Assembly (NCBI GenBank): GCA_913062575.1
Contig: CAJXVT010000006.1
Location: 1 to 64,000 of the forward strand
DNA: 64,000 nt
Source: an uncultured Flavobacteriaceae bacterium
Lineage (GTDB): Bacteria > Bacteroidota > Bacteroidia > Flavobacteriales > Flavobacteriaceae
Direction: 5' to 3'
Position 1 is the stretch's first letter. Each line of letters starts with the position of its first letter. The position numbers were made by a program, and so were the translations under genes. The notes below the pieces were generated by a model that saw nothing but the letters and a program-made list of their open reading frames with translations, ran no database searches and was not told the DNA's origin. Below, piece after piece: positions 9,154-17,839 of this stretch.

Positions 9154-9341
9154 TTATGGTTTCTCATCATAAACACTAAATCACAGCATACAAAAGAAAG
9201 GAGACTAGTGTTGAAAAAGAGGTTAAAAGACAGTAGTTTACTTTGTGTTTACAGATATAGCCGTTTGGTTGATTTTTTAGATTTTCCTTTGATTTTCATT
9301 GTAGGTTTATCATCAAATAATTGATAGATAAACGATATTTT

Positions 9342-11021
9342 ATGAAACATTTTACCAGTGCACTAGCCTTTTTTTTAATCTCAATATGTGCTTTTGCACA
9401 AACAAATTATATAGATAAAAATATAATTGAAGCAGTTGACAATCTATTCAAAAAGTGGGATCATCCAGATTCACCTGGTGCAGTTGTAGGAGTAATTCAA
9501 AATGGAAAGATGCTCTATTCTAAAGGATATGGCGCAGCAAATTTAGAACATAATATTCCTAACACTTCGAAAACGGCATTCGGTATCGCATCGAATTCTA
9601 AGCAATTTACCGCGGCCTGTATTGTCTTATTGTCCCAACAAGGGAAACTAGACTTAAACCAATCCCTGTATTCTCTGTATCCCGATTTTCCAGAGTATGC
9701 TAAATCCATTAGTATTACAAACCTTTTACATCATACAAGCGGAATGAGAGATTACCCACAAATAGCTTATTTAAGTGGTTTACGACCAAACGATTATTTT
9801 AATGATGATGATATTATGACGTGGGTAAAAGGGCAAAAAGAGTTGAATTTCCCTACAGGAGAAGAATATTCATATTGTAATTCTGGATATTGGTTATTAG
9901 GACAAATTGTGAAAAAAGTATCAGGTTTGAGTCTTGGAAATTTTGCTAAGAAAGAATTATTTGAGCCACTTGGCATGAGCAATACTCAATTTTTTGATGA
10001 TAACTCTATGATCATAAAGGAAAAAGCATCTGGGTATAGACCTTCTCGGTCTGGAGCTTTCTTTGCTCTTTTATCAACTCAAGAAAATGTAGGTGATGGA
10101 GGTATTTACACTACTGTTGAAGACATAAAGAAATGGGATGACGAATTTTATAATCAAAAAATATTGAATGCTTCTTCCTGGAAAATAATGACTACACAAG
10201 GTGTTTTAAACAACGGAGAAACTTTAACATACGCAAATGGCCTTGAGATAAAGAAACATAAAGGTTTAAAAACGATAGATCATGGAGGAAGAGAGCCTGG
10301 GTTTTGGTCTAATATTATTCGTTTTCCTGAACAGCAATTTACTGTGATCGTATTTACAAATAGAGAGGATGCTAATGCGACTCCTTTAGCATATAGAATA
10401 GCAGACATTTTTCTTAAAGATAAGTTGGTAGATGAGGTTAAAAGAAAAGAAAATAAAAGAAATATAAAAACCATAAAACTTTCGAATAAAACCCTTAAAA
10501 AATTCGAGGCTACTTATTGGAATGCTGAAAAGAAGTCCTCAAGAAAAATATTTTTAAAAAATGATACCTTGATGTTTGTACGTGGGCCAGGAAGTATTCA
10601 TCCTTTGGTACCGATTGCTAAAAATGAGTTTAAAGTATTGGGAACGCCTCCATTTATTAAGGCCTTTGTAACTTTCGTGAAAACTGGTAGAAACTACCAA
10701 TTAAAAACAACCATAAATGGAGCTAAAAGCACACCTTTTGAAGTCTATACTCCAAAAGTGTATACAGCCAAAGATTTTGAATCTTTTTTGGGTAGGTATT
10801 ATAGCGACGAAATTGATGCTTCTTATGAGTTTAAAATGGAAAGAGGTAAAATTAGATTGTATATTAATGGTAGAAAAACGGTTTTATTAAGACAAATACG
10901 TGACGAATTATTTACGAGTCCGATGTGTGACTTCCAATTTAAAAAGTCTAATCAAAAGATAGACGGAGTTATGATATCAACTTCAAGAGTAAAAAACCTA
11001 CGCTTTAAAAGAGTAAAATAA
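9342..11021 (+). CDS. Secreted S12-family serine hydrolase (beta-lactamase fold) with C-terminal domain
   Basis: The 559-aa protein has a signal peptide ending at AFAQ (residue 20). The penicillin-binding/beta-lactamase class C fold carries S84-x-x-K87 (ASNSK), the second motif YCN (YSYCNSGYW) and the third motif HGG (IDHGGREPG). A separate beta-rich C-terminal domain spans about residues 375-559. ATG at 9342 is chosen over an upstream TTG because it gives a normal signal peptide. Such periplasmic enzymes act on D-amino-acid peptides, beta-lactams or esters; the substrate here is unknown. It precedes a LytS/LytR-type pair with its own terminator in between. Confidence 0.88.
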   Translation: MKHFTSALAFFLISICAFAQTNYIDKNIIEAVDNLFKKWDHPDSPGAVVGVIQNGKMLYSKGYGAANLEHNIPNTSKTAFGIASNSKQFTAACIVLLSQQGKLDLNQSLYSLYPDFPEYAKSISITNLLHHTSGMRDYPQIAYLSGLRPNDYFNDDDIMTWVKGQKELNFPTGEEYSYCNSGYWLLGQIVKKVSGLSLGNFAKKELFEPLGMSNTQFFDDNSMIIKEKASGYRPSRSGAFFALLSTQENVGDGGIYTTVEDIKKWDDEFYNQKILNASSWKIMTTQGVLNNGETLTYANGLEIKKHKGLKTIDHGGREPGFWSNIIRFPEQQFTVIVFTNREDANATPLAYRIADIFLKDKLVDEVKRKENKRNIKTIKLSNKTLKKFEATYWNAEKKSSRKIFLKNDTLMFVRGPGSIHPLVPIAKNEFKVLGTPPFIKAFVTFVKTGRNYQLKTTINGAKSTPFEVYTPKVYTAKDFESFLGRYYSDEIDASYEFKMERGKIRLYINGRKTVLLRQIRDELFTSPMCDFQFKKSNQKIDGVMISTSRVKNLRFKRVK

Positions 11022-11039
11022 AAGAACCTGATACTTTAT

Positions 11040-11064
11040 AAAAAGACAGCTATGCTGTCTTTTT
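11040..11064 (+). terminator. Intrinsic terminator between hydrolase and histidine kinase
   Basis: A perfect stem (AAAAGACAGC / GCTGTCTTTT) with a 3-nt loop begins about 20 nt after the hydrolase stop and is followed by a T-rich stretch. The in-frame ATG at 11052 overlaps the loop, so it is a poor candidate start for the kinase gene. Confidence 0.8.
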
Positions 11065-11084
11065 ATTCTATATTTGAATGCTAC

Positions 11085-12146
11085 ATGATATCTACACTAG
11101 GACATATTATTTCTAATAAAAAAATACGCTTTCATTTTCTATTTTGGACTGTGATATTGGTGTACTATACAAGCTCACGATGGCCTTTTGAGCCAAATAA
11201 GGTTTTTTTATTGGAGATGAGTATTTCAACTGTATTAATTCATCTTGGCTTGGCATATGTGATCATGTTTGTTTTAGTACCTCAATTATTATATAAAAAG
11301 AAGAAAATAATATTTGGACTTGGTTGCTTGGTTTGTGTTTATTTGGCCTTTGTAGCTTATGAGACACTTAGAGTTTGCTATTTAGTGCCAAAGTATTCTG
11401 AAGTTTTTAGATTAAGGCCTCCATTACTATTTATGGAGCGAATTACCAATATATTCACCTTTTTAAATAGTATATCTAGCCTCATTTTTCCAACAATTAT
11501 TTTAATGGTATTTGAGTATTATAGGCATCAAAAAGAAGTGTATAGTTTAAGAGAACAAAAGAAAACATCTGAGTTAGATGCGTTGAGAAATCAATTAAAT
11601 CCGCACTTTCTATTTAATACACTCAATAACTTATATGTTCTTACCTTAGAGAAATCTGATGAAGCACCAGAAGTTATAGATCGATTATCAGAAATTTTAG
11701 ACTATATATTGTTCCGTTGTAATGAGCAGTTTGTTTCTTTAGATAATGAGATTAATTTACTCAACAATTATATTGCTCTTGAGAAATTGCGTTATGGCAA
11801 GAGACTGAAAATTAGTTTTGAACACAATGTAGCTACTGGGGTGCAAATTGCACCACTATTATTACTTACCTTTTTAGAAAATTCATTTAAACATGGTGTA
11901 AGTCAGGAAATAAAAGAAGCAGTTATTAAAATTAAACTGAATGCATCAGATGAGAATATTAATTTTCAAATTGAAAATACAAAACCATCATCAATAAGTG
12001 GTGTAGTTATTGATCAAAACAGGCAATCCATAGGTCTTAAAAATATTAAAACGCAACTTAATATTTTGTATCCAAAAGATCATGTATTAGTTATCAACGA
12101 TAACCAACAAAATTTTTCAGTAATTCTAAATTTAATTTCTAAGTAA
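11085..12146 (+). CDS. LytS/YesM-type sensor histidine kinase
   Basis: The 353-aa protein has four predicted membrane helices in residues 10-145. A coiled linker (YYRHQKEVYSLREQKKTSELDALRNQ region) leads to the His_kinase domain with phospho-acceptor H174 in LNPHFLFNTLNNLY, and to an HATPase region with the N-box LLTFLENSFKHG. Members signal to LytTR response regulators, and one follows immediately with a 1-nt stop/start overlap. The start is set at ATG 11085 because the alternative at 11052 lies in a terminator hairpin. The pair sits between two S12 serine hydrolases, which are plausible targets. Confidence 0.9.
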   Translation: MISTLGHIISNKKIRFHFLFWTVILVYYTSSRWPFEPNKVFLLEMSISTVLIHLGLAYVIMFVLVPQLLYKKKKIIFGLGCLVCVYLAFVAYETLRVCYLVPKYSEVFRLRPPLLFMERITNIFTFLNSISSLIFPTIILMVFEYYRHQKEVYSLREQKKTSELDALRNQLNPHFLFNTLNNLYVLTLEKSDEAPEVIDRLSEILDYILFRCNEQFVSLDNEINLLNNYIALEKLRYGKRLKISFEHNVATGVQIAPLLLLTFLENSFKHGVSQEIKEAVIKIKLNASDENINFQIENTKPSSISGVVIDQNRQSIGLKNIKTQLNILYPKDHVLVINDNQQNFSVILNLISK

Positions 12147-12832
12147 TGTATAAATGTATCGTTGTAGATGATGAAGAATTAGCAAGAAGGTTGATGAAAA
12201 GACACTTGTCAGAGTTTAATGATTTTGAAGTGGTGGCTTATTGTGAATCGGCTATAGATGCACTTAAAATTATTCAAGAACAACCCATTGATCTAATGTT
12301 TTTAGATATAGAAATGCCCTTGCTTAAAGGAACTGACTTTCTTAAAAATCTGAATAAAAAGCCAAAAGTTATTTTTACTACTGCCTTTAGAGAATATGCT
12401 TTAGAAGGGTTTGAGTTAAACGTAATTGATTACTTATTAAAACCAATTAATTTTACAAGATTTCTTACATCCATAGAAAAATTTTTAGAGAGTGTTAAGA
12501 CTATTGAAGATTCAAAAGTTGATTACATCTATATACAGAGCAATAAAAAAAACATTAAAATAATACTCGAAGATGTGTTATATATTGAAAGTAAGAAAGA
12601 ATATGTACAGATTCATTTTAAGGAAAAAAAGGTTCTTTTTAAAGGAGGAATAACCCAGTTTGAGCAAAAACTAAATGATCATTTTGTTCGTGTTCATCGT
12701 TCATATATAGTAAATACTAACAAAATTACTGCGTACACCAAGAGTGATATTGAAATTGAGCAACTAGAAATTCCAATTGGAGATTCGTATAAGGAAAGGG
12801 TGTTAAAAAAGATCGATCTTAAGAAAGATTAG
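12146..12832 (+). CDS. LytTR-family response regulator
   Basis: The 228-aa protein has an N-terminal receiver at residues 1-120, with the acidic pair D8/D9, phospho-acceptor D54 in LMFLDIEMP, and the conserved T and K (FTTAF; DYLLKPI). A C-terminal LytTR DNA-binding domain spans about 130-225 (YIESKKEYVQIHF; FVRVHRSYIVNTNKI). The start codon overlaps the kinase stop (TAATG), indicating co-translation. LytTR regulators bind tandem short direct repeats upstream of envelope or secreted-enzyme genes. Confidence 0.95.
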   Translation: MYKCIVVDDEELARRLMKRHLSEFNDFEVVAYCESAIDALKIIQEQPIDLMFLDIEMPLLKGTDFLKNLNKKPKVIFTTAFREYALEGFELNVIDYLLKPINFTRFLTSIEKFLESVKTIEDSKVDYIYIQSNKKNIKIILEDVLYIESKKEYVQIHFKEKKVLFKGGITQFEQKLNDHFVRVHRSYIVNTNKITAYTKSDIEIEQLEIPIGDSYKERVLKKIDLKKD

Positions 12833-12854
12833 TTAATTATTTAAACATGTCCAC

Positions 12855-12889
12855 AAAAAAAACTCCACCGACTCAGATGGAGTTTTTTT
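12855..12889. terminator. Bidirectional intrinsic terminator
   Basis: The stem AAAAAACTCCA / TGGAGTTTTTT has A- and T-runs on both sides. It lies between the convergent response regulator and the lipoprotein hydrolase and can serve both. Confidence 0.88.
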
Positions 12890-12904
12890 GAATTGTAAAA
12901 CAGG

Positions 12905-14026
12905 CTATTTCAATTTCTGAAGAATACGTTCAACAGTTTTATTCAACTTTGTATGCACCGTTGGACCAGCTGTGTTTGTAACAATAAAAACTCCAATTTT
13001 CTTTTCGGGGATCAGAGTTAACCAACTAGAAGTTCCAAATGCACCACCATTTTGAAATATTTTTCTTGGTTTATTTTCTTTGGCTGTGAAAATTTGCCAA
13101 AATAATCCATTGTCAAAATTATCCCAAAGCCCTAAGATTTCTTGATGTGATGTTTTTATAATTGGATTATTCTCATTTAAATGATAGGCAACATATTTCA
13201 TCATATCTCCTAAAGTAGATTTTAAACCACCGGCTGCATTCATATCTTTCTCAGCTCCAAAAGGCATTTTCAAATGCTTCTCATTATAACCTTGTGCTAA
13301 ATATTCTTTGTCCTTTTTGCTCAGTACAATTTTTGTATTGTTCATTTGTAAAGGGTTTAATATTTGCTCTTTAAGGACGTCTTCAAATTTTTGATTGTAC
13401 ATGTTCTCGATACAATATCCTAATAAGTTAGCACCAGCATTAGAATACCCAAATTTTGAACCAGGAATGGTGTCTACATGCACCAAAGTCAAATCCTTAA
13501 AGAAGGCTTCTTTGGTGTAGTCTTTTTGTAAATCATTAATGATAAACGGCAGCGTATCATGATTTGGGTTTTCGAAAATTTCGGGTTTATTTGGAAACAT
13601 ATGTGGAATCCTTCCCCTATGTGTTGCTAAATTTTTATATGTGATAGGTGTATTCTGATATTCTAAATTAGAGAAATCTCCAGAAATGAAAGTTCTAATG
13701 TCATCCTCTAATTGTACTTTGTTTTCAACGATGGCTTTGGCAAGTAAGGTACCTGTAAAGGTTTTGGTAATGGATGCTATTTCATACAATGTTTCTTTAT
13801 TTGGAGTGTTTTCTTGTCCTTTTGTTAATTCTCCTTTGTGAAAGGTGTATGTTTTTCCATCAATAATGATTCCTGCTGAAACAGCATTAATTTCTAGATT
13901 TAGTAGTAAACTATCTAGTTGAATATTTATGATGTTGGTTATTGGGTCATTCTTTATCGTGTTGTTTTTACAATTGATAAAAATACTTGTAATGCATGCA
14001 AAGTAGAATAGCTGCTTAATTTTCAT
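12905..14026 (-). CDS. S12-family serine hydrolase, lipoprotein
   Basis: The 373-aa protein has a lipoprotein signal with the lipobox Cys at C19 (IFINC). The beta-lactamase fold shows S85-x-x-K88 (ASITK) and the Tyr motif YSN (FGYSNAGANLLGY). At the third motif it reads NGG (FQNGGAFGTSSW) instead of the usual H/K-x-G. The lack of a long C-terminal extension matches the minimal family length. It is convergent with the LytTR regulator across a shared terminator. The enzyme would be membrane-anchored in the periplasm or exposed at the surface. Activity and substrate are unknown, and the changed third motif may alter the reaction. Confidence 0.85.
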   Translation of the reverse strand: MKIKQLFYFACITSIFINCKNNTIKNDPITNIINIQLDSLLLNLEINAVSAGIIIDGKTYTFHKGELTKGQENTPNKETLYEIASITKTFTGTLLAKAIVENKVQLEDDIRTFISGDFSNLEYQNTPITYKNLATHRGRIPHMFPNKPEIFENPNHDTLPFIINDLQKDYTKEAFFKDLTLVHVDTIPGSKFGYSNAGANLLGYCIENMYNQKFEDVLKEQILNPLQMNNTKIVLSKKDKEYLAQGYNEKHLKMPFGAEKDMNAAGGLKSTLGDMMKYVAYHLNENNPIIKTSHQEILGLWDNFDNGLFWQIFTAKENKPRKIFQNGGAFGTSSWLTLIPEKKIGVFIVTNTAGPTVHTKLNKTVERILQKLK

Positions 14027-14119
14027 TTTCTTTAAGTAATAATGTTTGTATTATCTAGAATACTTAGTTATTACAAAAGCGTTACCAAAAAATGTTAGAA
14101 TATTTTTTAGCCGTAAATT

Positions 14120-15070
14120 TTAAAGCATTTGGTTTTTTATCATAATGATTTCTGCGGCAATACTCACCGCAATTTCTTCTGGAGTTTGACTTTTTATGTG
14201 TAATCCAATTGGTGCTTTTACTTGATTCAATTCTTCTAGAGTGAACCCTTCTTTTTCCATCACATTCCACATCGTTTTTAGTTTTGCTTTGCTGCCTAGT
14301 ACACCAATAAATTTGTAATGGGCTCTAATAAGTTGACACAACACTAACTTATCATCTGTGTATTTATTGGTCATAATTACCACATAACTATCATTGCCTT
14401 GTTTGATGTGTTTTTGAATATTGGCATAATCAATAACTTGTTTTTGATGCGCAAAAGTATTTACTTCTAATGTGTTTAGGTTTTCTCTATTATCCAACAC
14501 AACCACATGAAAATTTAATTGCCTAAACAATTGAGAAACCGCTAATCCAACATGTCCACCACCAACAATAGTAATCGTTTCTTTAAAAGAAATGAGTTCT
14601 TTAAATTGCCAGTCAGACTCAGATTGTATCGCTACTTCATTCTTTTCTGTAATTCCGTTTGATACAAATTCAATTCCAGTAGGAGAGAAGCAGATTGTTT
14701 TCTGATCATTGTTTTGCAAGTTTTCTAAAAGTTCTTTTACAAAATCAATTTGGTCAGTTTTAAAAGGATGAAAAACCACTGTTTGTTCTCCAGAACAAAT
14801 CATTCCCGATTTATCTTTTCCGTTTCCTTGGTGAATTTGCTTCTTAAATAAAATCGGTAAATTTTCTGTTTGTAATAAACTTTTTGCTTCTTCTACCAAT
14901 GTAAATTCCATAACACCACCACCCACAGATCCAAAAATAAAACCGTCTTCTGCAACCAACATTTTAAATCCTTTTCTACCAGGAGAACTCCCAAAGTTTT
15001 GGATTACTGTAAGTACATATGCTTTTTTATTTTCTTGTAGTTTGTGTAGAAGTTGTTGCCAGAATTTCAT
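14120..15070 (-). CDS. xdhC: XdhC/CoxI-family molybdenum cofactor insertion protein
   Basis: The 316-aa protein has the XdhC N-terminal domain (VTVIQNFGSSPGRKGFKMLV; FGSVGGGVMEF) and a C-terminal Rossmann domain (ITIVGGGHVGLAVSQLFRQL near residue 165; FIGVLGSKAKLKTM; PIGLHIKSQTPEEIAVSIAAEI). XdhC binds molybdenum cofactor, promotes its sulfuration and hands it to the large subunit of xanthine dehydrogenase. It is the last gene of the xdhA-xdhB-membrane protein-xdhC operon, 8 nt after the membrane protein gene. It could equally mature another hydroxylase of the same family. Confidence 0.92.
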   Translation of the reverse strand: MKFWQQLLHKLQENKKAYVLTVIQNFGSSPGRKGFKMLVAEDGFIFGSVGGGVMEFTLVEEAKSLLQTENLPILFKKQIHQGNGKDKSGMICSGEQTVVFHPFKTDQIDFVKELLENLQNNDQKTICFSPTGIEFVSNGITEKNEVAIQSESDWQFKELISFKETITIVGGGHVGLAVSQLFRQLNFHVVVLDNRENLNTLEVNTFAHQKQVIDYANIQKHIKQGNDSYVVIMTNKYTDDKLVLCQLIRAHYKFIGVLGSKAKLKTMWNVMEKEGFTLEELNQVKAPIGLHIKSQTPEEIAVSIAAEIIMIKNQML

Positions 15071-15078
15071 ATAAAAAT

Positions 15079-15597
15079 TTAATTAAAAAGAGTTTCACTA
15101 AGCGCATAATAAATTGCCATAATCGCAGAAAAAATAGCGCTAGACAAAAATCGCCAACGCAAATGAATTTTGTTCTGAATTATAAAGTTTGCAATAAAAG
15201 AAATCGGAATATTTACTAAAAAAGACAAACTTGCTATGAGCAATAAATTTAAATCTATTTGATCAAAATTCCCAGAGAAAATTTTAATAAATAGTAAATG
15301 TCTCCAAATCCAAATTGGGTTAAAGTAAGCAATTGCCAATCCTGTTTTAACTAATGTCTTTTTCACTCCATTATAAGACACTGTTTTTCTATCTATCCAT
15401 GCAAAATAATTTGGGATTTCAAAAGCGTAAATGGTTGCGCCAATAAGCATCATTCCTAACAAGCGGTAGATGGAGAATTCATCTAGTAAATAGGCAGCAA
15501 TGGTATCACCAGCACTATAAATTAGTACACCTTTAAGAATGTTCGATTTTGTGTAATGTAGTCTGATAATTATTTGTTTTTGATAACTATTTCTCAT
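15079..15597 (-). CDS. Membrane protein inside the xdh operon
   Basis: The 172-aa protein has about four hydrophobic segments (near residues 20-36, 45-60, 85-105 and 120-140). Its start overlaps the end of xdhB by 11 nt and it is followed 8 nt later by xdhC, so it is firmly within the operon. The stretch from TKSNILKGVLIYSAGDTIA to the Pro/Asn/Tyr/Phe region near residue 63 is weakly reminiscent of Mpv17/PMP22-type proteins. I hold that resemblance at low confidence. A role in substrate passage or enzyme anchoring is only a positional guess. Confidence 0.7.
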   Translation of the reverse strand: MRNSYQKQIIIRLHYTKSNILKGVLIYSAGDTIAAYLLDEFSIYRLLGMMLIGATIYAFEIPNYFAWIDRKTVSYNGVKKTLVKTGLAIAYFNPIWIWRHLLFIKIFSGNFDQIDLNLLLIASLSFLVNIPISFIANFIIQNKIHLRWRFLSSAIFSAIMAIYYALSETLFN

Positions 15598-17839
15598 ACA
15601 AACTCATCAATACTTTCTCAGGAGTAAATGGTGAGTTAAATTGTAATTTATGATTTTTATTAAAAGCTTTGACAGCATGTTGAATTGCAAAATAAGTGCC
15701 GATTCCATACATCAAAGGTGGTTCTCCTACTGCTTTAGATTTTTTAATTGCCATTGGGTTTCCTTCAGTTTCTAAAGGTAGCACATTCACTTTTTTTGCT
15801 GCAGAAAAAATATCTGGAACTTTATAAGTGGACAAAGTATTAGATAATAGTTTACCATTTGTGTCGTAGGCAATTTCTTCCATAGTCATCCAACCAATTC
15901 CTTGTGCCAGAGCTCCTTCAACCTGACCAATATCAATGCCTAAATTCATGCTTTTTCCAAAATCGTGTACAATATTTACAGCATCAATTTCATAGGTGCC
16001 ACGCAAACAATCTAGGGTGATACTTGTAATCGCGGTTCCATAGACATGATAAGCAAATGGGTGTCCTTTTTCTTTTGTTTTATCAAAATGGATGATAGGA
16101 GTTGCATAATGTGCATTTTCTGTCAATGCAACTCTTTCTAACATGGCTTGTGCAATAACAGCTTCCCAAGAAATCATCGTTTTTTTGCCATCAACAAAAA
16201 CGGTGTCATTTTGAAAAGTGATGTTTTCTGGTTTTACATAAAGTAACTTGCTTGCTACTTTTTGCAATCTTTCCATCAGATTATTACAGGCCATTTCTAC
16301 CGCTTTTCCATTCAAATCTGCGGTTGCACTTGCAGCTGTAGGTGAGGTATTGGCAACTCTGGTTGTATTGGTGCTTTCTAGTTTTAATTTATCTGCTGAA
16401 ATTCCAAAAATATCTTGTGCTACTTGTAGCATTTTGGTATTGACACTTTGCCCCATTTCTACCGCTCCAGTACTTACACCAACACTTCCATCTTGATAAA
16501 TATGAATCAAGGCTCTTGCATGATTCATAGGTGTGTTTGTAAATGAAATTCCGAATGCAATTGGCATTACAGAAATTCCTTTTTTGGTTTGATGATTATT
16601 GGTGTTGTAATCTGCTACTTCTTTTTGAAGTGTTTTTAAATCGAATTTTTCTTTGGCGGTTTTCCAAGTTTTCTCTGCCTGTACTTCAGTGGCAATTTGT
16701 CCGTAGGAAAAGCTGTCGTTTTCTTTTAATAAATTAGCTTCCTGAATGTTTATTTTATCAATTCCAATGTTATCTGCCGCAGCAGCAATAGCGCTTTCAA
16801 TAACATACATTCCTTGTGGCCCACCGAAACCTCTAAAAGCGGTGTTTGGTGGTAAATTGGTTTTACAACTAAATACTGTTGTGTGCACATTCGGAATGAA
16901 ATAACTATTGGTTGCATGGAACAACGTTCGTTCTGCAATGGCTGGAGATAAATCTGCAGCTGCACCTGAATTTTGTAAAAACTCTACTTCAAAAGCTTGA
17001 ATTTTTAAGTCTTTTGACAAACCAATTTTAAAAAACGAATTGTAAGGGTGTCGTTTTCCTGTCATTCTTAAATCATCATGTCTGTTTAAAATATATTTTA
17101 CGGGTCTGTTTAAAAGTTGAACTGCAACTGCAGCCATCACAGCCCAAGGAGTTGCTTGGTCTTCTTTTCCTCCAAATCCACCGCCTAAGCGAATAACATC
17201 TACTTCTATTTTATGCATTGGAATGCCCAAAACTTTAGCCGCAGTTTTTTGAACTTGCGTAGGTCCTTGTGTAGATGAAGTGATTTTTAAAGTTCCGTTT
17301 TCTTTAGGTTCTACATAACAACCTTGAGTTTCTAAATACAAATGCTCTTGACCGTTAGAAAAAGTTTCTCCTTCAAAAACATAATCACAATTAGCAAAAG
17401 ATGTTTTGGTATTCCCTAATTCAAAAGATCTTGGTGCATTGATAAAGCTTCCTTTCTCTTTGGCTTCTTTGGCAGTTGTAATTACAGGAAGTTCTTCAAT
17501 CTCAATGCAAATTAAAGCACGTGCTTTTTTTGCGATGGCCTCAGATTCTGCGACAATAAAAGCAATGGGTTGTCCCCAAAAATGAACTTCATCTTCTGCC
17601 CAAAGGGGCTCGTCAGGAATAATTCCTCCAATCTGGTTTTCTCCTAGAATATCTTTGTAAGTAAATATCCTTACAACACCTTGTAAAGCTGCTGCTTTGG
17701 TGTAATCTACTTTTTTTATTTTTCCATGAGCTTTTGGCGAGTCGAAACACAAGCCAAAAAGTGCATCTTGGCGTATCATAATATCATCTACAAAAAGAGA
17801 TTCGCCACGCAAATGTGTATAACTGTCTATGTTTTTCAT
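15587..17839 (-). CDS. xdhB: Xanthine dehydrogenase-like molybdopterin-binding subunit
   Basis: The 750-aa protein has the aldehyde oxidase/xanthine dehydrogenase a/b hammerhead domain at residues 10-115. The molybdopterin-binding domains follow, with GGGFGGKEDQ near 220 and NTAFRGFGGPQGM near 335. The catalytic Glu lies in KAVGEPPLMYG near residue 706. It oxidises purines (hypoxanthine, xanthine) or related heterocycles at the Mo centre and passes electrons to the FeS/FAD subunit. Its start overlaps xdhA by 4 nt (ATGA). Full length. The exact substrate cannot be fixed from sequence alone. Confidence 0.93.
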   Translation of the reverse strand: MKNIDSYTHLRGESLFVDDIMIRQDALFGLCFDSPKAHGKIKKVDYTKAAALQGVVRIFTYKDILGENQIGGIIPDEPLWAEDEVHFWGQPIAFIVAESEAIAKKARALICIEIEELPVITTAKEAKEKGSFINAPRSFELGNTKTSFANCDYVFEGETFSNGQEHLYLETQGCYVEPKENGTLKITSSTQGPTQVQKTAAKVLGIPMHKIEVDVIRLGGGFGGKEDQATPWAVMAAVAVQLLNRPVKYILNRHDDLRMTGKRHPYNSFFKIGLSKDLKIQAFEVEFLQNSGAAADLSPAIAERTLFHATNSYFIPNVHTTVFSCKTNLPPNTAFRGFGGPQGMYVIESAIAAAADNIGIDKINIQEANLLKENDSFSYGQIATEVQAEKTWKTAKEKFDLKTLQKEVADYNTNNHQTKKGISVMPIAFGISFTNTPMNHARALIHIYQDGSVGVSTGAVEMGQSVNTKMLQVAQDIFGISADKLKLESTNTTRVANTSPTAASATADLNGKAVEMACNNLMERLQKVASKLLYVKPENITFQNDTVFVDGKKTMISWEAVIAQAMLERVALTENAHYATPIIHFDKTKEKGHPFAYHVYGTAITSITLDCLRGTYEIDAVNIVHDFGKSMNLGIDIGQVEGALAQGIGWMTMEEIAYDTNGKLLSNTLSTYKVPDIFSAAKKVNVLPLETEGNPMAIKKSKAVGEPPLMYGIGTYFAIQHAVKAFNKNHKLQFNSPFTPEKVLMSLYEK

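Noticed and set aside
9321-9341. Upstream TTG start for the first S12 hydrolase
   Set aside because: It would add seven residues before a perfectly normal signal peptide starting at ATG 9342.
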